DNA of 64,000 nucleotides. Source: Geosiphon pyriformis (Eukaryota; Glomeromycota; Glomeromycetes; Archaeosporales; Geosiphonaceae). The stretch covers positions 62,001-126,000 of the forward strand of contig JAAOMT010000352.1 of assembly GCA_016748015.1 (NCBI GenBank), read 5' to 3'. Each line of letters begins with the position of its first letter. The stretch's first letter is position 1. The notes under the pieces were generated by a model. That model did not search any database and was not told the DNA's origin. It saw only the letters and a list, made by a program, of their open reading frames with translations. Below, one piece after another: positions 45,301-57,336 of the stretch. A program made the translations under genes and the position numbers.

Positions 45301-46554
45301 TTTTACTATTATTAATTGAATTTCTGGTGGTTCATTTTCAAAGAATTTTTGTACTTCTTTTATTTTTTTTCTAGGTATTAAGCTAATTAGTTTCCAATCT
45401 TTGTAATAAATTAAACAAAACTTGTATTTATTACTAGAAAAATACAATAGTTTATTGTACCAAAATCAGACACAAGAGCCATACTACTAATAGCTGTATT
45501 TGGCTTTTTTACTAGGCTTTTGGTCAAAGATTCTTCTAAGTATATTATAATAAAGTCAGTAGATTATCTTGTCATTTACAATGATTCTTTTTTTGTTTGC
45601 TTTAACATTATCCAATAGCTTGTTATTACTAGTAAAGATAATATAAGTAAGTTTAGCAGTTTTTTTTTTTTTTTTATTGCTTTTTTTATTATTTGATTTA
45701 TCTAATTGTTTTTCTTGGTTTTGCTTGAGGGCTAGAGAAATTGTTCAATAGTAATACTTAATCACAATAGGTTTCTTATTATATTTAATAATTAGCTTAT
45801 AAAGTTTATAATTTAATAAAACTTTTGCTTTTTTAAGCCATTCATTGCCAATAATGATAGTGTATTTTTTAACTTCAGAAACTTCTATGTCTGTTTCAAT
45901 ATTAATACTATTAATGTAAACAGAAACAGCTTTGGCAATACCTAAATCTTTCTTCTTATTACTGTGTATATTGGTTATTAATTAAGTAGAAAGTTCATTA
46001 ATCTTTCTGCCAATGACTTCTAAAAAGTGTTTGACAATAATATTAATAGATAATTCACTGTCCAAAATTAATAACCAGCCACTTAAGCTTTGCAAATTAG
46101 AAAATTGACATTGTTATTGTTAGTAAGTTCAGCTTGTTAAAAGTGTTTATTAGTTTTTGGTGTCTTTTTTTTGAAATCAAGGATTTGCAAAGATTTTTTC
46201 TGAACTGTGAATGGATCATTAGTTAGCCAAAAATAATGTGCTGAAGTTTTTATGAAATTTTTGATAACACAATAGAATTCAGATTTTTGTACAATTTCTG
46301 GGAGTTTTAACTTTGGAGAATTTTTAAAAACTTTAGTCTTTGATGGCTTATTGTTATTAACAGTTGATGTAAAAGCTTTATTGAATTCTATAATAAAATT
46401 AACTTTGGTTTTTTTTTTTTTTTTGTAGTTTCGGAGAAGTTAATAGTTAATTTATCCATGTTATGGTTATTATCAGTTAAATTAAAAGCATAAAAAGAGT
46501 TTTTTTTGGTTGGCTTGTACTTTTACTTTTTGAAGATGCACTTACCAATTTAAA
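42387..46554 (-). pseudogene. B2 ORF3 start, integrase, RNase H, RT, linker and protease
   Basis: The reverse complement aligns collinearly with B1 13282-17500. The readable open pieces are 43793-43987 (RNase H end, FNYDIQHYKEANYQNTN) and 45265-45447 (linker, FCLIYYKDWKLISLIPRKK). Protease near 46050-46090 reads LILDSELS, Asp-Ser-Glu instead of Asp-Ser-Gly. A one-base loss in the RNase H end makes a longer false frame. The rest is saturated with stops and long T/A runs. The gag-pol junction keeps TTTAAAT (46548-46554). Confidence 0.78.
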
Positions 46555-48146
46555 GACTAATAAACAATGGCTTCAATTAAGAGATTTTTTCCAAAAAAAT
46601 TGATGTTAGTATAATTAGATCTTTAATTAGAAACATTATTGTTATTAGGTCTGTTGTTTTAATTATCATTATTTCTAGGAGCTGGTAAAAATAAAGAAGA
46701 TTTGTTGTAATTTCTTAAAAAATATTCAGTCAATCCACAATAATAGAACACAGAAGAATCATGATTTTGTTGTCTTTGATAAGAAGACTGCTAAAAATAG
46801 TTAAAACAGAGTTCAAATCTAGGCCTTTGAAATTGTTGAATTTCTTTAACAGCTTGGGCTAATAGTTTTAATAATTGTACAAAATTGGTTGTAAGTTTGT
46901 TTATTAATTGTTTATTTGGATCTTAAATCTAAGCAACAAAGAAAGTAGCAGCTATTTGGAAAGCAAAAGTCAAAATAAAAGTAAGAACAAAAACTGATAG
47001 TGTAAATTCCAAATACATTCTTTGATTATTTTTAATTTTTTGGACAAATTCAATGGCTATTTTTATGGTAAAATTGTTTTTTAGAGCTAAAAGAAGCCAA
47101 AAAATATAAGATAAATCAGTTTTTTATTTTTTTGTAAAAAAGTAAATCTTTTGCTCTTCTGTCCAATTTTTTTCAGAGTCTACTTATTTGATGAGCTTTC
47201 TTATTGCTTTAGCATATTTAATTACTACTTTTCCTAAGTTTTAGGTTCTTTTTTCTAGTTTCACACATTATTTGAATATTAAGATTAGAGTTCTAAATCT
47301 GTTTTCAAACTAAGTAGTAAAAAAAGTATTGTCTTCTTCAATATTTGCTAATATTTATTTAATAATTTTTTGCTAAATATTGGTATTGGTTTTTTGTAAA
47401 AACCAGATAGCAAAAGAGTCTTGAAAATATTTACCAATGATTTAAAACTTGTAATTAATATTATATTAATTGACTGTAACTGTTCTTTTAAAGTTATCTA
47501 ACTATTTAATTAGATCTTAAATATTGTCTCTAAATAATAGTAATGGGGTGTTGTTTCTTTGTCCTAAAGCAGTTTGTATATCTTGGAGAGTAACTAAGAT
47601 GTTTGCTTGCATGAAATCAGCAGTCATTGGTTCAAAAATAGTTGTTTGAGTAAAAAAGTTTGATTTACTTAAGAAAAAATCAAAAATAAAAGCAGTTTTG
47701 TAACTTTTTTTTTTGTTTCAAAAGAAGTTTTAGCTAATTGATAAGCAGCAATTCAAATGTGAATTTGGTAATTCAGATATTTAAAATCAGAAGGTTGTTG
47801 TTTAAAGATTGTTGAGTATAAAAGCTAATTAATATTGTTATTTTTTTCTTTAAAAGCTTTTTTAAAGTAAGCTTAATCAAAGAAATAAATTGTATAAATT
47901 ATATAAGTTTTAACTAAATGTTCATTTAGAAACCAGTTCCAAAAATTTTAAAATTGTCTACTGAATTGTTTTTTAACAAAAAAACAGATCAAGCAAGAGA
48001 ATAGAGAATTGAGTTCAATAAAATCTAAATTATTTTTGTTGTATGCTGCAAAATATTCTTCTAATTGTTATAACAAATATGAATAATCACTTATACAATA
48101 GAAAACAAGTAAATATTTGACAATCTCACAAAAAGCACCACTTTTA
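46555..48146 (-). pseudogene. B2 gag and leader
   Basis: Aligns with 11689-13281 of B1. The zinc knuckle lies near 46720-46745 (a Cys is lost), the gag domain at 46950-47580 and the N-terminus to 48060. The primer-binding site AGCACCAC precedes the LTR at 48135-48141. No open frame survives. Confidence 0.75.
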
Positions 48147-48791
48147 TGTTACAAGTTAAAATAAAAAGCTAACACATAACAAAAAAGAACAGAATTGTAT
48201 AGTAATAGAATAGATTAAAGGGAATTCAATTTTAAAGAATAAATTGAATAAATAAGGATTCAATATGCAAGATTAGTCTTATAAAATATCTTAGTTGCTA
48301 TTTTTCTCAAAAGATAACCAAAGAATCTAAAAGTAGAGAAATAGTTTATACTGTTAATAAATAATAATACACTAATATAATTCTATGTCTTATGTTAGCA
48401 CTTTTAGAATTTAATATTAAATATTAAATGTGCTTTTTAATTATATCTTATTTAATAATTTTCAAATACTACAATTATATAAGTCAGGAAAAAGATATGT
48501 AAATGCCAACAAATAATTTTTTATTTTAAAATATTTAAATACTTAAAGATAAAAAAAGAGAAATTAGTAATAAGAAAAAAATTAAGATGAAATTATTATT
48601 TTATTTTTTTGATTTGTATATGCTTTTCTACAGCTAAAAGATTCATTATTTATATAACTATTAAAAATAGTCAATGATCAAGTCAATAATTAAATCAATA
48701 ATTACTATCTAAAAATAAGATGGCTAATTATATAATATTAGTGACTAATATATATAATAATTAATAAAAACCATGGATTTCAACTGTTATA
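48147..48791 (-). repeat. 5' LTR of B2
   Basis: Plus orientation TGTTACAAGTTAAAAT to about 48791. It has about three to four AT-shifted minisatellite units near 48670-48712. The upper end is blurred (CAACTGTTATAATATAA), so the border is good to a few bases only. Confidence 0.8.
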
Positions 48792-49564
48792 ATATAATAA
48801 ATAAAAATTTATTTAGTAGTTGTATTTTTCAAATTTTTTTATAGTGTAAAAACTAATTTAATCTAACAATTATGCTCTTTTAGGAAGCTATCTTTAAGTT
48901 TTTACTTTTGTTTTATAAATTTTTTATCAGTCCATCCTTGATATTAATATCTTAATACTTAATTTTTTAATTAATTAATACACAACACAAAACAAAATAA
49001 AATAAAATAAAAAAGAAATAAGAAATTAGTATTTTATCAATAACTATAATCAAAAACTATTGGTTTAATATAGTTAAATAACAAATACTATTAACATAAA
49101 TTGCTAATAAAATTAGAAAATAATAATATTAATTCAATAAAAAAAATAACATAAATTAAATAATTTCACTTTAAGATATAAAAAACTATCTTTTGAAAGA
49201 AAGTATATATTATAAATATTTATTGTTAACTAACTAAAAATTTGTTTAAATGTTTTTTTTCACTTTTAATATTATTGTTATATATACATAATTTTTGTTA
49301 TACAAGATCTTATATATTTTTATTTTTTTCTATACTACTTTTTAGAACTGTGTTTATTCTTAAACAATATGTCATAATTTTTTAAAAATGTGTTAATTTC
49401 TTACAAATGTATACTTTCTAAAAATTTGTTGTAATTTCTTAACAATGTGCTCATTTTTTGTAAATGTATACATTTCTGGAAATATTAAGTATTATTTTTC
49501 TATTGGCTTATTCTTATAATTTGTTTTTCTTATTTCTTTCTTGTATTTTTTTTTATAAATAACA
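48792..49564 (-). repeat. Solo LTR A5, high-coordinate part
   Basis: Continues A5 after B2 to TAAATAACA at 49564. Its U3 (about 49330-49480) holds decayed 40-bp-type repeats (TTTCTTACAAATGT and similar), closer to the A2 subtype than to the GAATTCC subtype. Confidence 0.75.
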
Positions 49565-50195
49565 GTACATAAATCTGTTTCTTAATCTTGAAAAAAAGCT
49601 TAAGTTTTAATAATTCTCAAACCATATAAATAGAAAAACATTTTGATAAATACATAGTCTATTGTTTTAATTGAAACAGTTTAAAAAGTTTTTTTCAAGA
49701 TTTTGTTTGACAAATTTTTTTGGTATACAATAAATTTAATGTTCTTTGTAATAATAATTTTTCAGTTTTAAAAAATATAACAACACAATTTTTCATATTA
49801 ATAATTCGATCAGTAATAGAAAATGTTTTAAAAAAAATCATAAATTTTGGCTGGTTTTGTAAAATATGCACAAAACATATAATTTTGTGAGTTGAAAACA
49901 TTTGAAATATAGCTTAAATAAAATTAAAATATGTGACAAATTTGTCAGATTCTTTAGTAATATTTACAACAATTGTATTAACTAAATTATAACTAATTTT
50001 GATCTAATAAATAAATACTGTGTTTATAATAAGCTAAATTAAGGTGAAATTTTTTCATCTTTTTTTTTGGCATATTTTTTATGATTTTTTTTTGTGCAAA
50101 ATTAAGACAAGAAAGTATTTGTAATTATAGGATTAATTTTAATTTTGTTGCTAAAACTACTTTTAAAATAATGGAAAATATAATCTTTTTTTATT
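49565..50195 (+). pseudogene. LINE1 RT fragment, ends at host island
   Basis: Plus strand, in continuity with 32731: HKSV, then KPYKWKNILINT and SIVLIETVWKVF. Next come SNRKCFKKNHKFWLVL and KIKICDKFVRFF, and near 50080-50175 LRQESICNYRINFNFVAKT. These match LINE RT blocks before the catalytic YxDD-type motif. The homology stops at about 50190-50195, where base composition changes, so the RT catalytic half and the 3' end are missing here. Confidence 0.6.
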
Positions 50196-50365
50196 GCAAT
50201 CCTTTGCTCCTTACCATTATAGTGTACATGGGCAAGCATTTTGAAAGCTTTGATGACAGCATTAAATGCAACATTGCCCAGTTTTGTATATGTTTGGATG
50301 ATAAATACGGAAGATTATAACTATCCAAAATCGAGAATCAAATTAGAACACTCTTATGGCAAGAG
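50196..50365. other. Host-like spacer, 3' side of the NTPase gene
   Basis: GC-richer sequence between the LINE1 break and the gene's stop codon. It probably holds the 3' UTR. A short open stretch on the minus strand (about 50180-50310) has no recognised similarity. Confidence 0.4.
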
Positions 50366-53160
50366 TTAATCCTGAAGATATTGCAATCGCAATATACTCT
50401 TCACTGCCTCTGTTGCATAGGCATCCCCTGATGCAAGTTGTGCAGGTTCAGGCCATGATTGGAGAATTTTGACCAGCAGCTTTGCAATTCCCCTGTTGTA
50501 GCTGTCATCTGCAATGCAGGGATAGACATTTGTGTTGAGACCAATGATCTTGAGGCCAAGTTGGGTTCTTTCTACTGGATGATGTACACCACAGCCACTT
50601 AACATCTCTTGGGCTGTGTTTTGCAATATTCCAAGCTCCATCCACAATGCACCATATGGAATAGTAGTTGAACTATCTATAAGTCCCAGTTTCTGGGGTG
50701 CCAGATGAGACCGTGATTGTTCACCAATTTTTTGTTTCTTGCGATTTTTCACCTGCACAAGTATGAATGAAATGCGTTCGAGTGGGATGGTGCTTTGTAC
50801 CGCGTAGGTTTAAGACGTGAAGTGTAAAAATAAGGTAAGTTATCAAAGAGGGGTCAAAACTCAATATGAATAGCATGACATGATGATACATACATAGTTT
50901 TATTTGGGCGAACTGTCAATGAGGACTCTGCAGTATCAGGCGGCAGCACAACAGGGATGATCAAGTCAACGGCTTCACTATAACGCTTGGAAAGGATACC
51001 TGCTCCACGAATCGCGAATTCATACAATGTTGCACGGTTCGGCTTTTTGTATGTTGGTCGCACGAAATGCGTCAGGAATATCTCTCCACGCATTAGTCGA
51101 TCCTTAGCTACTGTGTCCATAATGGTATCCAGGTTGGCGCAATTCACGCCTAGTAGCTCAGATAGGAATGCACTCACTGTGACCACTCGCGAATACGGCA
51201 TAGAACCTCGCCGTGTACTTACATGATCAATTGCCAGCAGAACGAGTAACTGTGCGACAAGCTCACCACGATATCCTGCATCTACAATGCCGTATCTTAG
51301 CGAGACAGCAAGAAAGCTCAATATGGATTCAAGATAGCCTTGGCGGTGCATCAGTTGGGCTGATGCTTCAGCCAGAATTGGCTCTGATGGAACAGCACTG
51401 AGTACGCTCTCACGTTCAGGCGTGATATGGATGCACACACGCATGTGATCTGCAATAAGGGCAGTGTTGATGCGGAGGGATGGATTCACATCCAATGCAA
51501 TCCGGGGTGACAAGATAGCCAGCGTTTGTTCCAACGTGAGTTTATCAGCCGTAAGCACCTCGTTTGTACACATGATCTTATATACGGCAAGAGCAATTGT
51601 GTCCGCTTGAGGAGCAGTAGCAGAATCATAAATGGTTTTCCAGAGAGGACGACCGAGAGAAATCAGGCGGTCTTCCTTCGTGGCAGTTGCAAGTGAGTTT
51701 ACAGGAGCTCTGTCAGCGAGGCTGTCAAAGGTGCTAACCAGATAAAACGGTGAAAATACGTCCAAGTTATTTTGAGCAATACGAGCTGATGGATCTTGGA
51801 GAGCCGGTGGAACAAAGTCACCAACTCGCGAAGAAGTGTCGAGAAAAACGGCCGCCGTGAACGTGTCCTCGCCATTCGCGCCGCTATTGTGGCTCGGAAG
51901 CATGCGCAATGCATAACGCAGCCAATAAAAATGGTTGTGAACATCTCCATTGCAACGCGGTGTATTGATGTTGCGAGCCTCATCAAAAACAAACACAATC
52001 CGTGCTTCAGGATCTTTTGACGCTTTGAGAACTCGCGCGAGTTTCCTAGCCATCACAAGCAGCTCCATCGGAAATTGCTCCACATTTGTTAGTCGGACCG
52101 TATGCTCATGAAGATATGTTCTAACGCGGATCCAGTAGTCATGTGAACTTGAGCTATTCTCATTGATCGGCGTGCCAAACACGTGCCAATCGAACCATGC
52201 AGCAGGTGAGATTAGCTGCGAGTGCTGTTGCATTATGTCCACAAACACCTGCATGCATGCAAGCAGGTATGCAACATAGGACTTGCAGTTGCGCGCTTCA
52301 TCACTTAAGAGTTCGTCGGCGATGGCTGAACGCGGGGGGAATCCAGTGCTCAAGCTTGGCCGTAGACAGCAGTAAAACACGTAACGTTCTTGCGCGACTT
52401 CACGTATGATGCGAGACTTGCCGACTCCGCTTGACTGCACGATGGCTGTCATCGGAGCATACTGTTCACGTGGATCCCATGTCCTTACAATCTCATCAAG
52501 CTTATCCATGAAATAGCGACGCATTTGGGTTGGATCACTATATGGGCGCTCAAATTGTCTCTTATGAGCCTGTGTGGATATTTCATTCTCAAATTTACGC
52601 TTGGACGGAGTAACTGTAAGAAAGAGATTACGTGAGCATCATTTCGGAGAAGCAATTTTGCCCGTCTGCCACGCCCCCACTCTTTCCTTTCTCAGCTGAT
52701 AACATTCCAAAGAGCTTTCAGATAATGAAGCCTGGCAGTCACTATTGAATATTGACAGCACAGCAACCACTTCTCCTACGACCCCAAACGTATCGTATCT
52801 TGCTTATTTGTCTTTCAAATGGGTTTACGTATAAACCTAGCTCTGCTACGATCCGGCTCTGCCCCAACTAACAACGTCCAACTGCCTCTCTTGCAATATA
52901 GCACAAAACCAGTAACAGTATTCAAACTCTTCTCCCCGTTGCTCCTCTATCCTCCCAAATGTGTGTTGCTTACCTTGCTTACCCTGTGCTATGAGAAATT
53001 CATCATAGCAATCTGTTGTCGCTTCAGGGTGGTCTTGATGGTATTCATGGTAGAAGTCTTTATATTTTTCGTGTGCTGCTCTGATGTCCGTGCCAGTTGC
53101 TTCTAGATAGTCTCGACCGTACTTAGTAACAAAATCCACTATGTCCAGTGAGTAGTCCAT
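50366..53160 (-). CDS. Predicted P-loop NTPase gene, three exons, 762 aa
   Basis: Minus strand. Exons 53160-52983, 52613-50890 and 50752-50366 total 2289 nt. The introns (52982-52614, 369 bp, GTAAGC...TTACAG; 50889-50753, 137 bp, GTATCA...GTGCAG) restore one frame. The start has a good context (GCCATGG). Walker A is SSGVGKSR (GVGKS, about residues 122-126) and Walker B IVFVFDEA (DE about 270-271). A GFPP motif lies near 150. A basic KNRKKQK near 640 could be a nuclear signal. No membrane segment is seen. It resembles a large family of uncharacterised fungal P-loop ATPases; the function is unknown. Codon use is far less AT-rich than the flanking repeats, and no internal stop is needed. The exon borders are predicted by eye. 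Confidence 0.72.
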
Positions 53161-53864
53161 GGCTAGATGTTTTTCGTATGTTTAGTGAGTGATAGTGGTA
53201 AAAGAAGAGTCGCGATCTGCGTCCACCCAACTCAGCCCTGTTTATACGTTTTACTTACACAAACATGTGATACTTCTCCGTATTGAAGCGCCGAATCAAC
53301 TATAGTTACCCGGATCCAGCACACTTGGCAAAGCAGATCGGGAACCCTCCATGCTCTTGTCAGGATAATGAAGACAAAGGGAAATCTCTTTTATACGCTT
53401 CTTTGCATATCACGTTATGGAGCAATTAACAAATGGTTTAATTTTTGTATTGTATTCTGCTACTACTACGTAATGCAATTCTGTTTTTGGAAGTGAAGCA
53501 ATTGTTTTTTACGTGTGTATTGTAACGAGTCGTATGATAATGGATAACTGAATTTGAATTGCAAAAAACAGTTACAACAATCGATTCTCTTTATTACTCT
53601 CTTAAACAAAGTATGTACAGTACTTTTGCATATTAGAGCGATTGCATGGAAGGAAATACTCGGACCCAAAGCCATTACTATGGTGCAAACCATTTATAAT
53701 CATCAAAAATATAGATCAGTCCGAAATTTTAAATGATGATCTTCACGTGTTTTTATTTATATAATTAAATTTTATTTGTTAATATACATGTGTTTTTAAT
53801 ATATTATTTATAATAAAAAATAAAATTTTATTAAATTTTATATAATATAAAACCAAATACAGTA
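53161..53864. other. Upstream region of the NTPase gene, no gene recognised
   Basis: About 580 bp of moderate GC (to about 53740) followed by AT-rich sequence. It is the likely promoter and 5' UTR of the minus-strand gene. Short frames at 53466-53693 (minus) and 53554-53736 (plus) overlap each other and have no recognisable domain. 53755-53865 contains AT-rich imperfect inverted repeats of low significance. Confidence 0.4.
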
Positions 53865-53996
53865 TTACAAAGTTTGAATATTATTTAATTTGTCTAATTC
53901 TTCAAGAATATTATCTGGAATTCTTTTATAAAATTTATACTTTTTTATAGCATATTCTACTAATTTTCTACTAAGATCTTTTCTATAAAGATCCAT
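53865..53996 (-). CDS. Small ORF of 43 aa, possible gene remnant
   Basis: Minus strand, MDLYRKDLSRKLVEYAIKKY to NNIQTL then stop; the frame is open upstream to 54020. The charged, protein-like composition differs from the stop-filled repeats around it. It directly abuts the truncated C element at about 54022, so it may be the C-terminal end of a gene destroyed by that junction. No family was recognised. Confidence 0.3.
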   Translation of the reverse strand: MDLYRKDLSRKLVEYAIKKYKFYKRIPDNILEELDKLNNIQTL

Positions 53997-54021
53997 ATAA
54001 CACCAACATTTTCTTGAAAAT

Positions 54022-55473
54022 CAATTCTTATTATTACTATATTATTCATAAATAAATAGACTGGTAGAATAATTTAATTGAATATTGTGTAAAGTATTAG
54101 CAAAAATAAATTATAAAAATGCATAAGAATAGAACTTATTTATATTTTTTGTATTATTTGTATCTTAAACATTAAAACAAAATACTATCTAGTTTATACT
54201 ATTTAAATTAGTTTATGGAAAAAAAGCCACCCTACTTATTAAATAAAAAATATCTTTCTTCCTTATAAAAACAATTACTAAAGAAAATTTTGAAGCTATC
54301 TTAAACCAAAAAACATATTAGTTTATAAAAACATTAGAAAACAATTATAAAACAACAGTTAACAATATTAATAATACTTAAAAATAACAGAAAAAAAGAT
54401 ATGATAATTGCCTATTTAACCAATCAATTGAATTTAAAATTGATAATTAAATATTATTATATTGTACAAAAGCTAAAAAACAGTAAAATAAAAAGTTTAA
54501 CCCAAAATAAAACAAATTTTTTTACATATATGAAGTTTTAGACAATAAAGTTTACAAATTAAGATTGGAAAAAAAAAATTTAAAGAAAATAATACATAAA
54601 ATTTATTTAAAAATTTATTATACTAACCAAAAGTTATTGTTATTTGTATCTCAACTAAAAACACAAATTCTATTAATTAGACCAGAAGATATATTACAAG
54701 ATTTAAAACCAATTATCATTATTAAAACATAATTAACATATGATAATTTAATTAAAAAAAATTTAAGTATATATAATGACTAAAACAACAAAAAAAAGAC
54801 AATAAAACTCTCAATATGGATCTTTTAAATCAAATTTTAAGACTTTTAAAACAATAATTTACAATACTAATAGAAATTACAATCAATAAAAAAGATATAT
54901 AATACAAAAATTTGCACAAAAAAGAGATATGCAAGAATTTAACTAGAACTGAATGTTTTTATCCTTACAAATAATTAAAAAAAAAAGAAAAATATGTGGT
55001 TAAACAAGCTTAATAAAATTAAAAAAGCTTTAAATAGACTAACCTTAAAACCAATAATAGAAAACTGGATACTGAAAATCTTTAAAGTGTAAAAAAAAGA
55101 CTATTACTAATATATTAATTCTTTAAAATTGGCAAAAAACTCAACTTATAAACACCATACTTAAATATTAATAAACAAATATTTAACAAAAAAGCTTTAA
55201 AACAAGTAATAGAATTTATTGGAAAAAATAATCTAATATTATATTACAAAACAATATACTAACTGTATTTAGTATTTAAATATTGTTTAGCAATACTGTT
55301 AGACAGTTTATTAAAGTTTATTACAATTAACAACATAAAACAAATAACAAATACACAGTTTAAAGACCTACAAAAAGCAATACTCAACACAACTATTAAA
55401 TATTATACTAAAAAAATAATTTTTATAGATACATATAATTTTGCAAAAGCTTAATTTTAAAAGAGAAGAATAA
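54022..55473 (+). pseudogene. Element C, 3' part: integrase end and C-terminal extension
   Basis: Plus strand, aligning with A3 from the integrase Glu region (LVExFNxILCKVLAKI, about 54055-54110) through FKLVYGKKATLL and IKTITKENFEAILNQKT. The C-terminal extension follows to the purine tract AAAAGAGAAGAATAA before 55474. The 5' part of the element is absent. It is saturated with stops and A-rich. Confidence 0.72.
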
Positions 55474-56444
55474 TATTACTTGAATAAAAAAACCAATTTA
55501 AAAGATATTAAAAAAATGTGATTAAAAACATAATAACTTAAAAAAAACATAATAATATAAAATAATACAAAATAACATATAATAACTCAAAATAATATAA
55601 GATAATACACAATAACATAAAATAACTAGCCATAACATAAAATAACTAGTTATAGTATAAAAAAATAAAGCAACAACAGAAATAGTAAACAATAGCTAGT
55701 AATAATAAAGAATTAAAAACAATTTTATAAAACTAAAAATATGTATAAAAACAATAGTTTAGCAAAAAAAAAGACAGATAGAAAAAATTCAAATATATTT
55801 TTTTACTCATATTTCTTAGATCTATCTTACCTATATATTTATATTATCTTAAATAAAAAAAATATTTAAAACCAAAAATCACTTATATATAATCTACAAA
55901 TTTTGTGTTTAAACAAATTAATCATTTTTTTATCTTTATTTCTGGCCAGATGTTTTTAGCATAAAACTGCTTTAAACAATAATAACTTGGACCAATTACT
56001 TTTGATTATGGTAATTAATAATAATAATTTTTTTATTTTTTTTTTATTTTTTTATTTTTTATTTTTATTTTTTGTGAAACAGCAATATTGTAAAATCAAC
56101 TGTTTGAGAATAGACTTTATAATAGTTTGGTAAAGCTCTTTCTAAAATTAAATATTAACATTATGTTATTAATTTATTAAAAAAACAAAAAAACATTACC
56201 AGACTCTAACAACTGTACTCAATTAGCTCAGAAAAAATAGCTTATATACTTAAACCACAAACAACCAAAACATTTTTTTATGTCTTATAACCAAAGAACT
56301 CTACAGATAAAATTAGCAAAAATCTTTAAAAACTAATATTACTAACTTATTTCATATATTAAGAATAAAAATTTTTAAGCTTTTTTTATCTAAATTTAAA
56401 GCACCAAATATTACTACTATACTTTACTAAATTTACTCATAATA
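55474..56444 (+). repeat. 3' LTR of a C element
   Basis: TATTACTTGAATAAAAAAACC...TTTACTCATAATA, about 971 bp, homologous to the reverse complement of 26409-27432. It includes the ATAAAATAAC-type repeats (55530-55660), the T/A run (56015-56075) and AGCACCAAATATTA near the end, the decayed arm of the U5/PBS inverted repeat. Confidence 0.82.
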
Positions 56445-56552
56445 ATACATATTCAATTTACTTTCTTATTATAATTTTTTTTGATTATTTTTATTACTCT
56501 ATAATTCTGTTCTTTTTTGCTATCTATTAACTTATTATTTTAACTTATAACA
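56445..56552 (+). repeat. B-type LTR end fragment (plus)
   Basis: ATACATATTCAATTTAC...CTTATAACA aligns with the last 100 bp or so of the B1 LTR. The C element apparently inserted in this B LTR; the upstream part is not found next to the C remnant. Confidence 0.6.
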
Positions 56553-57000
56553 GTATATTTTATGTTTTATATTGGTGCTCTTAGAATTTGATATTAAATA
56601 TTAAATATACTTTTCAGTTATAATTTATTCAATAATCTTTAAATACTATAATTATACAGATTAGAAAAAAAGTAAATAAATGCTAACAAATAATCTTTTA
56701 TTTTAAAATATTTAAATACTTAAAAGTAAAAAAAAATAAGCAATATAAAAAAGATTAAAATAATAGTTGTTATTTTATTTTTTTTGATTATATTTTTATA
56801 CAATTAAGACTTTTATTACTTATATAGTTACTAAAAATAGTTAATAACTAGATTAACAACTAAATTAATAATTAAATTAATAATTAAGTTAATAATCAAG
56901 TTAATGATTAGATTAATAATCAAGTTATTAATCAGATTAATAATTATTATCTAAAAATAAGATACTAATATATATAATAACAGAGTTTTATTTATAACAA
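56553..57000 (-). repeat. B-type LTR fragment (minus)
   Basis: Aligns with 33080-33470 of the B2 LTR: ATTAAATATACTTTTCAG, then AAATGCTAACAAATAATC. It includes an expanded minisatellite of about nine to ten AT-shifted units (56840-56950). 57001-57038 is unassigned AT-rich sequence. Confidence 0.65.
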
Positions 57001-57038
57001 TAAGATATTTAAAGCTATAAACCAATAATTAACCATAG

Positions 57039-57336
57039 TATTATAAGTTAGAATAATAAGTTAATAGATAATAAGAAAAAACAAAATTGTAAAATAATAG
57101 AATTAATTAAAGAGAATTTAATTTCAAAGAATAAATTAAATAAGTATAGATTTAATATACAAAATTAATTTTATAAAATATCTTAATTGTTAATTTTTTC
57201 AAAAGATAATAAGAAAATCTGAAGATAGAAAAATAGTCTATACTGTTAACAAATAATAATATACTGGTATAATTCTATCCTTTATATTAACATTCTTAAG
57301 ATTTAATATCAAATATCAAATGTATTTTTTAGTTAT
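57039..57336 (-). repeat. B-type LTR B4, low part
   Basis: TATTATAAGTTAGAATAATAAG...TTAGTTAT aligns with the low end of the B2 LTR. It is cut by solo LTR A6 and continues at 58204. Confidence 0.7.

Larger units (their letters stand above)
32857..48791 (-). mobile_element. Ty3/Gypsy retrotransposon B2 (decayed, interrupted by A4)
   Basis: Minus-strand full-length B element. 3' LTR 32857-33506, ORF3 remnant, A4 insertion at 34023-42386, integrase to gag over 42387-48146, 5' LTR about 48147-48791. It sits inside LTR A5. Flanks ATAT/ATAT at 32853-32856 and 48792-48795 are plausible but weak in AT-rich DNA. B1 aligns throughout. B2 is far richer in A and T and has no long open frame. Confidence 0.85.

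Noticed and set aside
50230-50310. Minus-strand wording HPNIYKTGQ resembling a ubiquitin-conjugating enzyme motif
   Set aside because: The surrounding residues do not continue the E2 fold and the frame is short; chance similarity is more likely.
53755-53865. AT-rich inverted repeat considered as a MITE or terminator
   Set aside because: The pairing is imperfect and expected by chance in sequence this rich in A and T; no target duplication was found.
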